Origin: Leptolinea sp. UBA4782
GTDB lineage: Bacteria > Chloroflexota > Anaerolineae > Anaerolineales > Anaerolineaceae
DNA: 35,287 nt
Direction of reading: 5' to 3'
NCBI GenBank assembly: GCA_002403095.1
Contig: DHHC01000045.1
Location: 1-35,287, forward strand
The notes beneath the pieces were generated by a model. The model was not told the origin of the DNA. It worked only from the letters and a program-made list of their open reading frames with translations, and did not search any database. Every line of letters starts with the position of its first letter. The stretch's first letter is position 1. Below, in pieces: positions 6,619-15,426 of this stretch. The position numbers and the translations under genes were made by a program.

Positions 6619-9324
6619 ATGCCTGAACCTTTACCGAAAGCTTATGATTTTGCCGCTACCGAACAAGACCTGTATGATATGTGGTCAGAAAAAGGGTATT
6701 TCGGGCCGTCCAACGACCCCCGCAAGCCTGATTTTGACCCATCTAAAGTGCCGTTTGTCATTTCCATTCCGCCGCCCAATGTTACCGGTGAACTGCATCT
6801 CGGGCATGCCCTGTTTGTCTCCATGGAAGACCTGATGATCCGCTACCACCGCATGAAGGGGTTTTCCACCCTGTGGGTACCCGGCAGCGACCATGCCGGG
6901 ATTGCCACCCAGATCAAGGTGGAAAAGGCGCTCATCAAGGAAGGTACCTCGCGAGAGGCTATCGGGCGCGAGGAATTCCTGAAGCGCACCTGGGAATGGA
7001 AGGAGAAATACGGGGGTATCATCCAGCAGCAGATACGCCGGCTAGGCGCTTCGTGCGATTGGAGCCGCGAGCGTTTCACCCTCGATGAGGGCTTATCCCG
7101 CGCGGTACGCGAAGCCTTCGTCCGCCTTTATGAAAAAGGCCTGATCTACCGCGGTCCCAGGATGATCAACTGGTCACCCGAATTGAAGACAGCAGTATCT
7201 GACCTTGAGGTGGATTACAGTGATGAAATGGGCGTGCTGTACTTCTTCAAGTATGTCTTTGCTGATGACCCTGAAGACTACATCCCGGTAGCCACCACGC
7301 GCCCGGAGACGATCCTGGGGGACACGGCTGTTTGTGTCCACCCGGAGGATGAACGCTACCAGAAATACATCGGGCGTAAAGTGATCGTCCCCATCCTGGG
7401 GCGCGAGATCCCGGTGATCGCAGACGAGTATGTCACGCGCGAGTTTGGCACTGGCGCCTTGAAGATCACCCCTGCCCATGACCCGAACGACTATGCCCTG
7501 GCGCAGAAGCACGACCTGCAATTTATTACCATGCTGGATGAGAATGCCAATGTGAATGAAAATGGCGGTCCTTACCAGGGAATGGAGCGCTTTGCCTGCC
7601 GCAAGAAGCTCTGGGAGGATATGCGCCAGGCCGGGCTGGTGATCAAAGAAGAACCTTACAAAATGACCGTCCCACGCTCGCAGCGCGGCGGTGAGCTGAT
7701 CGAGCCGATGATCTCCACCCAGTGGTTCGTACGCATTGAGCCACTGGCAAAAGCCGCCCTCGAGGTTGTACGCAAGGGCGAGATCAAGATCGTGCCCGAC
7801 CGCTTCACCAAGGTGTATTACAACTGGCTCGAAAACATCCAGGACTGGTGCATCAGCCGCCAATTGTGGTGGGGGCACCGCATCCCGGTCTGGTATTGTG
7901 ATGACTGCGGCAAGATGACAGTCCAGCGCGATGATCCGCAGGAGTGTATGCACTGCCACAGCAAGCACATCCGGCAAGATCCGGATGTGCTGGATACCTG
8001 GTTCTCGTCTGGTTTGTGGCCGTTCTCTACGCTCGGCTGGCCAGAGAAGACGCCTGACCTGGAGTACTTCTACCCGACCTCCATCATGGAAACCGGGTAT
8101 GACATCCTGTTCTTCTGGGTAGCTCGCATGATCATGTTCGGGATCGAGTTCACCGGGAAGGTGCCGTTCCATACGGTTTACCTGCACGGCCTGATCCGGG
8201 ATGAGAACGGGCAGAAGATGAGCAAGAGCAAGGGAATTGCCATCGACCCGCTGGATCTGATGAACGAATACTCAACCGATGCCCTGCGTTTTACCATGCT
8301 GGTCGGCTCAACCCCGGGCAACGACACCAGCCCGAGCGCCAAGAAAGTAGAAGCCAACCGCAATTTCACCAATAAGGTTTGGAACGCCGGCCGGTTCGTG
8401 ATTGGCGCTCTCGAACAGGCACCAGCAGAGGCTCCTTCTGGAGCAGAATGGACGCTGGCTGATAGCTGGATCTGGGCGCGCTTGCAGCAGCTGGTCCGCG
8501 ATGTGGACAGGCTGTTCTCAGCGTACCAGTATGGTGAGGCTGGCAGGCAGATCTATGAGTTCTTCTGGAGCGAGTTTGCCGACTGGTATATCGAGATCGC
8601 AAAGCTGCAAATGGCAGAGAAAGGTGCCCGGGCAGCCAGCACCGCCGGGCTGCTGGTGCAGGTATTGGATGCCTGCCTGCGTATGCTGCACCCGTTCACA
8701 CCATTTGTAACGGAAGCCCTGTGGGGGCACCTGAAATCTGCCGCCATTGAACATCCAGCCGAATTCAAACCGTTTAACCAGTCTGGACAGTGGGAGGATG
8801 CCCTGATCATCTCCAGCTGGCCGGAAAGCACTCCGGTTGAGAGTTGGGAAGCAGAGAAATCTGAACAATTCAGCCTGGTGCAGGATATCGTCCGTGCCAT
8901 CCGTAACATGCGGGCTGAGAAGAACGTGACACCTGGAAAACGGATTGGCGCAACCATTGTCACAGCAGACAGGCTGCCATTCATCCGGCAGGAATTACCC
9001 GTCATTGCTGCCCTGGCGCACCTGGATCTCAAGCAGGTACAGGTGCTGGAAAGCCTGGTAACCATGCCTGAAGGCCAGGCTGCCCTGGTGGTAGCGGGTG
9101 TGGAAATGTACTTCCCCCTTTCGGAGATGGTGGACCTGGAAGCGGAGCGTGCCCGCCTGGAAAAAGAACTGGCAGCTATCCAGGGTGAGATCACCCGCCT
9201 GGAAGGTCTGCTTGCCAGCCCATTCGGTCAGAAAGCGCCGCCCGCAGTGGTGGAGAAAGAACGCCAGAAACTGGAAGCTTACCGCGATACCGCTTTAAAG
9301 ATTACCCAGCAGCTGGGCAGGTAA
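6619..9324 (+). CDS. valS: valyl-tRNA synthetase
   Basis: This 901-residue class I synthetase charges tRNA-Val. The HIGH motif lies in PPPNVTGELHLGHAL (residues ~53-67), followed by the valine-type GSDHAGIATQIKVE. The editing (CP1) domain contains TTRPETILGDTAVCVHP. ISRQLWWGHRIPVWYCDDCG leads into a Cys4 zinc knuckle (CDDC...CMHC) at ~430-460. The KMSKS loop is QKMSKSKG at ~532. The C terminus is the valine-specific coiled coil (LEAERARLEKELAAIQ). GAGGAAG precedes the ATG at the right distance. It is a single gene, controlled by the T-box leader. Confidence 0.98.
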   Translation: MPEPLPKAYDFAATEQDLYDMWSEKGYFGPSNDPRKPDFDPSKVPFVISIPPPNVTGELHLGHALFVSMEDLMIRYHRMKGFSTLWVPGSDHAGIATQIKVEKALIKEGTSREAIGREEFLKRTWEWKEKYGGIIQQQIRRLGASCDWSRERFTLDEGLSRAVREAFVRLYEKGLIYRGPRMINWSPELKTAVSDLEVDYSDEMGVLYFFKYVFADDPEDYIPVATTRPETILGDTAVCVHPEDERYQKYIGRKVIVPILGREIPVIADEYVTREFGTGALKITPAHDPNDYALAQKHDLQFITMLDENANVNENGGPYQGMERFACRKKLWEDMRQAGLVIKEEPYKMTVPRSQRGGELIEPMISTQWFVRIEPLAKAALEVVRKGEIKIVPDRFTKVYYNWLENIQDWCISRQLWWGHRIPVWYCDDCGKMTVQRDDPQECMHCHSKHIRQDPDVLDTWFSSGLWPFSTLGWPEKTPDLEYFYPTSIMETGYDILFFWVARMIMFGIEFTGKVPFHTVYLHGLIRDENGQKMSKSKGIAIDPLDLMNEYSTDALRFTMLVGSTPGNDTSPSAKKVEANRNFTNKVWNAGRFVIGALEQAPAEAPSGAEWTLADSWIWARLQQLVRDVDRLFSAYQYGEAGRQIYEFFWSEFADWYIEIAKLQMAEKGARAASTAGLLVQVLDACLRMLHPFTPFVTEALWGHLKSAAIEHPAEFKPFNQSGQWEDALIISSWPESTPVESWEAEKSEQFSLVQDIVRAIRNMRAEKNVTPGKRIGATIVTADRLPFIRQELPVIAALAHLDLKQVQVLESLVTMPEGQAALVVAGVEMYFPLSEMVDLEAERARLEKELAAIQGEITRLEGLLASPFGQKAPPAVVEKERQKLEAYRDTALKITQQLGR

Positions 9325-9333
9325 CTATACATA

Positions 9334-9373
9334 AAGCCCGGGGCAGGCGTCAAGTTGGTGCCGCTCCGGGCTT
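9334..9373 (+). terminator. hairpin terminator after valS
   Basis: AAGCCCGG (9334-9341) pairs with CCGGGCTT (9366-9373), with an inner GGCA/TGCC pairing. Only a weak AT tract (ATAAATT) follows, so termination may be inefficient. Confidence 0.5.
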
Positions 9374-9399
9374 ATAAATTCTCCCGTCCTAACATCCTT

Positions 9400-9405
9400 T
9401 ATAAT
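9400..9405 (+). promoter_or_regulatory. candidate -10 box of the methyltransferase operon
   Basis: TATAAT stands 27 nt before the ATG at 9433 and 26 nt after the valS terminator hairpin. No convincing -35 box is visible. A strong GGAGG lies just before the start codon. Confidence 0.4.
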
Positions 9406-9432
9406 GGATAAATATCCCGCCCGGAGGTCATC

Positions 9433-10920
9433 ATGAAAACTGCAGCGCTTCAGGTCCTCTCCCCCCTTGAAGTAGAAACCATCCACAATACATCCATGCA
9501 GATCCTGCAGGAAGTCGGCATTAAGGTGGAATTTCCTTTTGCCCGCAAGTTATTCGCAGATGCTGGTGCTAAGGTGGACGAGAAGCGCGAGACGGTTTAT
9601 CTCCCTGAAAAGGTCTTGCTGGACGCAGTCAAGCAAGCGCCAGCCAGTTTCCGGCTGTGCGGCAGGGATCCCGGTGCTTTTTCCATGACTGTCGGCGGCG
9701 ATCAGGTCCAATTCGCCGGGCTGGGTACACCCACCCGTATCATCGACAATGCTACCGGGGAAATCAGGCCGACCACCGCCCAGGATATGCATAATCATAT
9801 TGTCCTGGTGGATGCCTGCAAACACATCCACAACACCCAGATGGATGTCTGGCCGAATGACATATCCATGACCACCATCCATACCGAAGCGATCTACGAT
9901 TGGGCGCATAACAGCAAGAAATCGTTCGGGCTGGGCTGCTACGGCTATCTACCAACCCTGGATATGATGCGCATGATGGCGATCGCGGTCGGGGGTAAGG
10001 AGGAACTGCGCAAAAATCCGCGTTTCATGGCGATCTGCTCGGTGCTCAGCCCGCTGCAAATGGCTACCATCCAGATCGAAGGCTTGCTGATCTGCGCCGA
10101 TTACGGACAGCCGGCGGCTGTATCGCCGGAAGCGATTGCAGGTGCAACTGCACCGGTTACCCTGGCGGGTTTGCTGGCGCAGGAAAATGCAGCCATCCTG
10201 GCGCACATTGCCCTGGCACAGATCTTCCGTCCTGGAGCTCCGGTAATGTACGGCACCGTTTCCACGATTGCCAATATGCGGCACGGTACGGTTGCACTGG
10301 GCTCAATCGAAACCGGCCTGATCACTGCAGCTTCTACCCAACTGGCACAGCACTACGGCTTGCCGACGCGCAGCGTGGGCGGCACAACCGAAGCCAAGGT
10401 GGAGGATGTGCAGGCAGGCATGGAGCGGACCCAAACACTGATGCCGGCTGTGCTGGCGGGAGTGAACATGATCACCTGCGCCGGCACCCTGGATGGCAGC
10501 ATGATCGAAAGCGATGCCCAACTGCTGCTGGACGATGAGCTGTGCGGGTCCATGCTGCGCATGCGGCGCGGGATCGAGGTTAATTATGATACCCTTGCGT
10601 TGGATCTGATCCGCAAGAACGGTTACTGGGGCAATTACCTGGCTGAAGAGCACACCGCCCAAAATTTCCGCAAGGAGCATTACATCCCCTCGCTCTTTGT
10701 ACGCGATCCGTTTGAAACCTGGCAGGAGAAGGGTGGCAGGAATGCCCTTGACCTGGCAAGGGAAAAAGTTGATAAAATCCTGGCCAGTCACCAGCCGCAG
10801 GTACTGGATGTGGCTATTGAACAAGGGCTGCAGGAATACAGGGAGATGGTTGCCAACCGCTCAATGGACGAGTTTTATGCCGGGGAAGATCCCGAAACGC
10901 AGGATTACGAGACCCTTTAG
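9433..10920 (+). CDS. MttB-family corrinoid-dependent methyltransferase (non-pyrrolysine)
   Basis: The 495-residue protein belongs to the trimethylamine methyltransferase superfamily. The N-terminal block LSPLEVETIHNTSMQILQEV, then GAKVDEKRETVYLPEKVLLD and APASFRLCGRDP, is diagnostic. A TIM-barrel body and a helical C-terminal tail (LAREKVDKILASHQP) follow. Archaeal MttB reads an internal UAG as pyrrolysine; this frame is open throughout with no in-frame UAG, so it is a non-Pyl homologue. Characterised relatives (MtgB, MtcB, MtpB) demethylate glycine betaine, carnitine or proline betaine onto a corrinoid protein. No corrinoid protein or activating enzyme is in the window. It heads a four-gene operon; the next start is 8 nt on. 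Confidence 0.92.
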   Translation: MKTAALQVLSPLEVETIHNTSMQILQEVGIKVEFPFARKLFADAGAKVDEKRETVYLPEKVLLDAVKQAPASFRLCGRDPGAFSMTVGGDQVQFAGLGTPTRIIDNATGEIRPTTAQDMHNHIVLVDACKHIHNTQMDVWPNDISMTTIHTEAIYDWAHNSKKSFGLGCYGYLPTLDMMRMMAIAVGGKEELRKNPRFMAICSVLSPLQMATIQIEGLLICADYGQPAAVSPEAIAGATAPVTLAGLLAQENAAILAHIALAQIFRPGAPVMYGTVSTIANMRHGTVALGSIETGLITAASTQLAQHYGLPTRSVGGTTEAKVEDVQAGMERTQTLMPAVLAGVNMITCAGTLDGSMIESDAQLLLDDELCGSMLRMRRGIEVNYDTLALDLIRKNGYWGNYLAEEHTAQNFRKEHYIPSLFVRDPFETWQEKGGRNALDLAREKVDKILASHQPQVLDVAIEQGLQEYREMVANRSMDEFYAGEDPETQDYETL

Positions 10921-10928
10921 GAGCCGAA

Positions 10929-12308
10929 ATGACCGCTGCCAACACTACCTTACCGTCTGATAAAATACCGCTGCGCAAGAAGATCCTCTTCAGCACCGGT
11001 GATCTGTCGACCAGCATCCCGCTAGCGATCATCATGTTCTTCCAGCTCTACTTCCTGACAGACATCGCCAGGCTACCTGCCGATCTGGCGGGCTGGGCGA
11101 TTGGGATCGGCAAGGTCTGGGATGCAGTCAATGACCCGCTCTTCGGGTTGATCTCCGACCGCATCCGCAGCCGGTATGGGCGGCGCAGGGTGGTGTTGCT
11201 GTTTGGGGCGCTGCCGCTCGGCTTGACCTTCATGCTGATGTGGCTGATCCCTCCCTTTGGCAAGTATGCCATGATGGCGTATTATGCGGCTGCCTTCATT
11301 CTGTTTGACAGCTTCTTTACCTTCATTCATGTGTCCTACAATTCGCTTACCCCGGAAATGACCCAGGATTATGATGAACGCAGTTCCCTGAACGGTTTCC
11401 GCATGGTTTTCTCGATTGCCGGAACGCTCGGAGCGATCATCCTGGCGACGCTGCTGCAGGGTGTAGTACCTGATGCCCGGAAACTTTTCATGATCCTGGG
11501 CATTGCCCTGGGGTTTGTCAGCATGATCCCTCCGCTGGTTGTATTTGCTGTCACCAAGGAAAAACCCATGCAGGAGATGCCGGCGGCCTTACCGCCAAAA
11601 GCTGCCATTAAAACCACCCTCTCAAACCGGCCTTTCTGGTACATCATGGGGCTATACCTGTTTAGCTGGACGACGGCATCGATCATATCCGCCGTGCTGG
11701 TTTACTATGCCAGCTACTACCTGAAAGTGCCTGACCAGGCCAACTACTTTGTCCTTCTGGCGGAAGCATCCGCGATCATGTTCATCCCATTTGTTGTCTG
11801 GCTGGCAAAAAAATTGGACAAGAAGCGGGCGTTTATGATCGGGATGGCAGCCTGGATCCTGGTTTTGCTGGGTTTGGCCCTCCAGCAGCCGAACCAGGTC
11901 ATGCTGGCGTACATCCTGGCGTTCCTTTCCGGGTTGGGAATAGCCAGTGCGTATGTGCTCCCCTGGGCTATGATCCCGGATGTGATTGAAATGGATGAAT
12001 TACAGACCGGCCAGCGCCGCGAGGGTTCATTTTACGCATTTGCTTCTTTCTTCCAGAAGCTCGGCACCGGGCTTGCCCTGTGGGCGCTTGGCCAGGCTCT
12101 GGCCCAGGCTGGATATCTCACCCCGGTTGAAGGGCAGCCGCTGCCTGACCAGCCGGAGGCTGCCGTTAATGCTATCCGCATGGCCATCGGCTTGATCCCG
12201 GCTGTTTTGCTGGTGGTTTCGATCCTTTTTGCCTGGCGCTATCCCATCACCCGTCAGGAACACCGCCATCTGCGCGATCAGCTGATCGAACGGGGCAGAG
12301 AGGGGTAA
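10929..12308 (+). CDS. GPH-family (MFS_2) cation:substrate symporter
   Basis: This 459-residue membrane protein has about 12 predicted helices. After the first helix pair it carries GKVWDAVNDPLFGLISDRI followed by RSRYGRRR, the signature of glycoside-pentoside-hexuronide symporters (MelB/XylP/YicJ type). The family imports sugars, glycosides, and in some members sulfonates, with H+ or Na+. The start has GGAG 7 nt upstream. Its place directly behind the MttB-family gene suggests that it imports the substrate of the operon. GPH carriers are not the usual betaine importers (BCCT and ABC types are), so the substrate may be something else. Confidence 0.9.
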   Translation: MTAANTTLPSDKIPLRKKILFSTGDLSTSIPLAIIMFFQLYFLTDIARLPADLAGWAIGIGKVWDAVNDPLFGLISDRIRSRYGRRRVVLLFGALPLGLTFMLMWLIPPFGKYAMMAYYAAAFILFDSFFTFIHVSYNSLTPEMTQDYDERSSLNGFRMVFSIAGTLGAIILATLLQGVVPDARKLFMILGIALGFVSMIPPLVVFAVTKEKPMQEMPAALPPKAAIKTTLSNRPFWYIMGLYLFSWTTASIISAVLVYYASYYLKVPDQANYFVLLAEASAIMFIPFVVWLAKKLDKKRAFMIGMAAWILVLLGLALQQPNQVMLAYILAFLSGLGIASAYVLPWAMIPDVIEMDELQTGQRREGSFYAFASFFQKLGTGLALWALGQALAQAGYLTPVEGQPLPDQPEAAVNAIRMAIGLIPAVLLVVSILFAWRYPITRQEHRHLRDQLIERGREG

Positions 12309-12321
12309 CAAGGAGGGCTGT

Positions 12322-13587
12322 ATGTCCAAGCTGGAGACCGATTCAATCCATGCCGGACTGGTTCCAGAGGAGAACCTGCAGGCATTGAGCCTGCCACCGA
12401 TTTCCACCGGGGTCAGTTATAAACTGCCTGCCTTTGGCAGCAAACTTTTTGATGCATTACTGATGGAGAATGACCAGGCTGCCCATGTGTATTCACGCTG
12501 GTCCAACCCGACTGTGCGCGTCCTGGAGGAGCGGGTGGCAGCCCTGGAAAATGCACCTGCCACCGTTGCGGTTGCCAGCGGTATGGCGGCGATTTCAGCC
12601 CTGGTTTTCACATTTCTTTCCGCCGGAGACCATCTCATCGCCAATGAGGTTTGTTATGCCGGGGCAGTTGAGCTGTTCGCAGTGCACCTGCCGCGTTTTG
12701 GGATCGAGGTCAGCCTGGTGGATACCAGCGACCTGGACCAGGTGCAGGATGCGGTCAGGCCGAACACCAAGCTCATTTACATCGAATCCCCAGTCAACCC
12801 GCTGATGAAGATCGTCGATATCGGCGCCTGTGCAGCCATTGCGCATGCCGCGGGTGCGAAGCTGGCGGTAGATTCCACTTTTGCTACACCGGTCCTCCAG
12901 CGCCCGTTTGATATAGGAGCAGATTTTGTCATCCACAGCATGACCAAGTACCTGAATGGGCATGGCGATGCACTGGGCGGGATCATCCTGGGAAGCGGGC
13001 AGGATATGCTGCGCATCCGGCGGGAAATGCTGGTGCACCTGGGCGGGGCGCTCAGCCCATTTAATGCATACCTTATCCTGCGTGGACTGGCCAGCCTGCA
13101 ATTGCGTATGGAAAAGCACTGCGCATCTGCCGGGCAGATTGCCAGTTTCCTTGAAGCACACCCGAAAGTGGAGAAGGTATTTTATCCCGGGCTTGAAAGC
13201 CATCCGCACCATTCCCTGGCAAAGTCACAAATGTCCAGCATGGGCGGGATGCTTGCCTTCCGCTTGAAAGGCGGATTAGGCGCTGCCATCACCCTGGCAG
13301 AAAAGGTAAAGGTCTTTTCCTATGCCACGTCGCTGGGGCATCCCGAAAGCCTGTTGTTTTATTATCCAACAGACATCTATTTTGAATCTGCAGCCTATTA
13401 CAACCAGGAACAGAAATCCCGTCTGCGGGATTGGGCAGGGGATGGAATCATGCGGGCGTCAATCGGGCTGGAAGATGTAGAAACCCTGCAAAAAGACCTT
13501 GACCAGGCTTTGAGGCGCAGGTACTGGAAAAGTGCAGCGGGGAACCTGCTTTATCCCCTGGTCAAGCGGTCATTGAGCACAAAGTAG
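12322..13587 (+). CDS. Cys/Met-metabolism PLP enzyme (cystathionine gamma-synthase / methionine gamma-lyase family)
   Basis: The 421-residue fold-type I PLP enzyme shows the transsulfuration family marks. YSRWSNPT near residue 54 is the phosphate-contacting Tyr/Arg segment, ASGMAAISA binds the cofactor, YIESPVNPLMKIVDI and VDSTFATPVLQRPFDIGAD follow, and the PLP lysine is K209 in HSMTKYLNGHGD. These enzymes catalyse beta/gamma elimination or replacement at C-S bonds. The specific reaction is not assignable. In this operon a gamma-lyase acting on a sulfur or onium amino acid is possible, but that is inference. A strong AGGAGG precedes the ATG. Confidence 0.92.
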   Translation: MSKLETDSIHAGLVPEENLQALSLPPISTGVSYKLPAFGSKLFDALLMENDQAAHVYSRWSNPTVRVLEERVAALENAPATVAVASGMAAISALVFTFLSAGDHLIANEVCYAGAVELFAVHLPRFGIEVSLVDTSDLDQVQDAVRPNTKLIYIESPVNPLMKIVDIGACAAIAHAAGAKLAVDSTFATPVLQRPFDIGADFVIHSMTKYLNGHGDALGGIILGSGQDMLRIRREMLVHLGGALSPFNAYLILRGLASLQLRMEKHCASAGQIASFLEAHPKVEKVFYPGLESHPHHSLAKSQMSSMGGMLAFRLKGGLGAAITLAEKVKVFSYATSLGHPESLLFYYPTDIYFESAAYYNQEQKSRLRDWAGDGIMRASIGLEDVETLQKDLDQALRRRYWKSAAGNLLYPLVKRSLSTK

Positions 13588-13615
13588 CAGGCATCATTTT
13601 ATAAGGAGTACTGGT

Positions 13616-14515
13616 ATGAGAATTGGTTACATTGGTTTGGGCATCATGGGCAAATCCATGGCACGCAATATCCTCAAAAAAGGGTTTAACATGGTGGTGT
13701 ACAACCGCAGCCAGGCGGCAGTGCAAGAGCTTGTGGGTGAGGGCGCTGCTGCTGCCGGCTCTCCGGCTGAGGTTGCCAGCCAGGTGGATGTGGTTTTTAC
13801 TAACCTGCCAGATTCACCGGATGTTGAAAAGGTGGTCCTGGGTGAGAATGGGATCATTCACGGCGCCCATCCCGGGCTGATCTTTGTGGACAACTCAACC
13901 ATCAAACCAGCAACCGCCCGCAAAATTGCAGGCCGCCTGGCTGAAGTTGGAGTGCAAAGCCTGGATGCCCCGGTCAGTGGCGGGGACATTGGCGCCCGCA
14001 ATGGCACTCTGACCATCATGGTGGGCGGACCGGCAGATGCGCTTGAGAAGGTCATGCCGGTGTTCCTGGCTGTGGGAAAATCCGTCACCCATGTAGGGGA
14101 CAGCGGTGCCGGGCAGATCGCTAAAGCAGCCAACCAGATCATGGTGGCAGCCCAAATGGTTGCCATGGGTGAGCTGCTGGTCTTTGCCCAGAAAGCCGGG
14201 GCAGACCCGCGCAAGGTTGTGGATGCCATTAAAGGCGGCGCTGCCCAATGCTGGACGCTGGATGTAAAACCGCCGCGCCTGTTCAGCGGCAACCGCCAAC
14301 CCGGCTTCAAGGCTGCCATGCAGCTGAAGGATATGAAAATCATCCAGGACACCGCTGCAGAGTATGGCATCGTTTTACCCTCTGCCACCCTAGATACACA
14401 ATTATATGAAGCAATGCAGCAAAACGGGATGGGATTGATGGATAACTCGGCGGTGATCGAGATGATAGAAAAGCTCTCGAATACACGCCTGATCGATTAT
14501 CCTGAGCAGGCTTAA
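13616..14515 (+). CDS. beta-hydroxyacid dehydrogenase (3-hydroxyisobutyrate / tartronate-semialdehyde reductase family)
   Basis: This 299-residue NAD(P)-dependent enzyme has the N-terminal dinucleotide motif IGYIGLGIMGKSMARN. The substrate-binding motif is DAPVSGGDIGARNGTLTIMVGG at ~120, and the catalytic lysine is K170 in GAGQIAKAANQ. Family members oxidise 3-hydroxyisobutyrate, reduce tartronate semialdehyde, or act on succinic semialdehyde (GHB dehydrogenase). It is the last gene of the methyltransferase operon, 28 nt after the PLP enzyme with AAGGAG before the ATG. Its stop overlaps the stop of the convergent hydrogenase protease in a shared TTAA. Confidence 0.92.
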   Translation: MRIGYIGLGIMGKSMARNILKKGFNMVVYNRSQAAVQELVGEGAAAAGSPAEVASQVDVVFTNLPDSPDVEKVVLGENGIIHGAHPGLIFVDNSTIKPATARKIAGRLAEVGVQSLDAPVSGGDIGARNGTLTIMVGGPADALEKVMPVFLAVGKSVTHVGDSGAGQIAKAANQIMVAAQMVAMGELLVFAQKAGADPRKVVDAIKGGAAQCWTLDVKPPRLFSGNRQPGFKAAMQLKDMKIIQDTAAEYGIVLPSATLDTQLYEAMQQNGMGLMDNSAVIEMIEKLSNTRLIDYPEQA

Positions 14516-15063
14516 CTACCTTTCTGGTTTCCTGCCCTGGTCAATATTTTTTGGAGTTGATTGGCGGCCAGGTTCACTGCCTGCCTGACCGGCGGGCAGA
14601 CCGGGTCGCCAAATTCATTTCCCGCCGCCTGGATGACCAGGATCGCGGTTTTACTGCCTGTTTCCGCCTGAACATACCGCAGGAAGTCACCCAGAGATAA
14701 CCCGTGGGTACCCATACCGCCCAGGGCTTCGTCCGGGTCAATCAGGGTGATCTCCCCGGGTTGAGCGCCGAAATCACCGGCATCGATGACCAGGACCAAG
14801 TGGGGGTTGAAACGCCGGATAACCGATGTAAAATTTTCGGAGGCTTGCGCCCCCTCAATGATCAATACATCTTCCAGTTGTTCTTTCTTCTTGAGCAGCT
14901 TCCGCACTGCCAGAACCCCAGCGGCATCATCCCCCCGCAGCTCATTGCCCACTCCCAGGATTACAATCCTGCAGTGGGGTTCAGTTGCATTCCGGGTGCC
15001 CGCCTGGATTATCCGGGTTAGCTTTTTTATCCAGGAGGAATTGGATATCTTCTTCTCGTCCAT
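14512..15063 (-). CDS. hydrogenase maturation endopeptidase (HycI/HyaD family, M52)
   Basis: The 183-residue protein carries ILGVGNELRGDDAAG (nickel-sensing Asp), VIDAGDFGAQPGE in the middle and THGLSLGDFLRYV with the conserved His, all typical of M52 proteases. These remove the C-terminal tail of the [NiFe] large subunit after nickel insertion. An N-terminal helix of ~35 residues (WIKKLTRIIQAG) precedes the first strand, as in several archaeal-type HycI proteins. This supports the ATG at 15063 despite an 83-nt overlap with the ferredoxin gene. Its client is presumably the large subunit at 16350-17525, whose tail it would cut after NDR. Confidence 0.92.
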   Translation of the reverse strand: MDEKKISNSSWIKKLTRIIQAGTRNATEPHCRIVILGVGNELRGDDAAGVLAVRKLLKKKEQLEDVLIIEGAQASENFTSVIRRFNPHLVLVIDAGDFGAQPGEITLIDPDEALGGMGTHGLSLGDFLRYVQAETGSKTAILVIQAAGNEFGDPVCPPVRQAVNLAANQLQKILTRAGNQKGS

Positions 15064-15412
15064 AAGTTATCGTCATGGGCACAGCGCCCAGCGAAGCAAG
15101 CTCCCATTCATCATTTGAGAGGTGCAGGCAGTCAAACCGGCAGCTCCTTACACACTGGTCGCAAAAGGTGCAGCGGTCAATATAATAGCGCATCACGAAT
15201 TGCTTTTTTGCCCGGTCAATGACCTCCAGCTCAAGCGCATTGGCAGGGCAGTCTTTTACACACATCATGCAGCCGGTGCATTTTTCGGGTTCCCAGTGCA
15301 GCTTGCTGCGCAGTCTTTCGGGTTCTGCTTTTCTTTCAAAGGGATACTTTTCCGTCGCCGGCTTTTTGAAAAGCGATTTGATGATATCCCCAAACATGGT
15401 ACCAATAGACAT
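14981..15412 (-). CDS. hydrogenase ferredoxin-like subunit, two [4Fe-4S] (NuoI/MbhN/HycF-like)
   Basis: This 143-residue electron-transfer subunit has two tetracysteine motifs, C45-x2-C48-x2-C51-x3-C55 (CTGCMMCVKDCP) and C81-x2-C84-x2-C87-x3-C91 (CTFCDQCVRSC). Each binds one [4Fe-4S] cluster. The proline usual after the last cysteine of the second motif is replaced by Arg. An amphipathic N terminus (GDIIKSLFKK) probably docks it to the membrane arm, as in NuoI. It would pass electrons from soluble ferredoxin to the small subunit. It lies 14 nt after the NuoH-like gene. Confidence 0.93.
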   Translation of the reverse strand: MSIGTMFGDIIKSLFKKPATEKYPFERKAEPERLRSKLHWEPEKCTGCMMCVKDCPANALELEVIDRAKKQFVMRYYIDRCTFCDQCVRSCRFDCLHLSNDEWELASLGAVPMTITYGREEDIQFLLDKKANPDNPGGHPECN

Positions 15413-15426
15413 AACCTACCTCTTTC

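Noticed and set aside
7174..8187. 337-codon minus-strand open frame inside valS
   Set aside because: Lies antisense to the conserved synthetase catalytic region; an effect of the codon bias of valS, with no family resemblance.
8553..9194. 213-codon minus-strand open frame in the 3' part of valS
   Set aside because: Antisense shadow with Ser/Arg/Thr-rich composition and no family resemblance.
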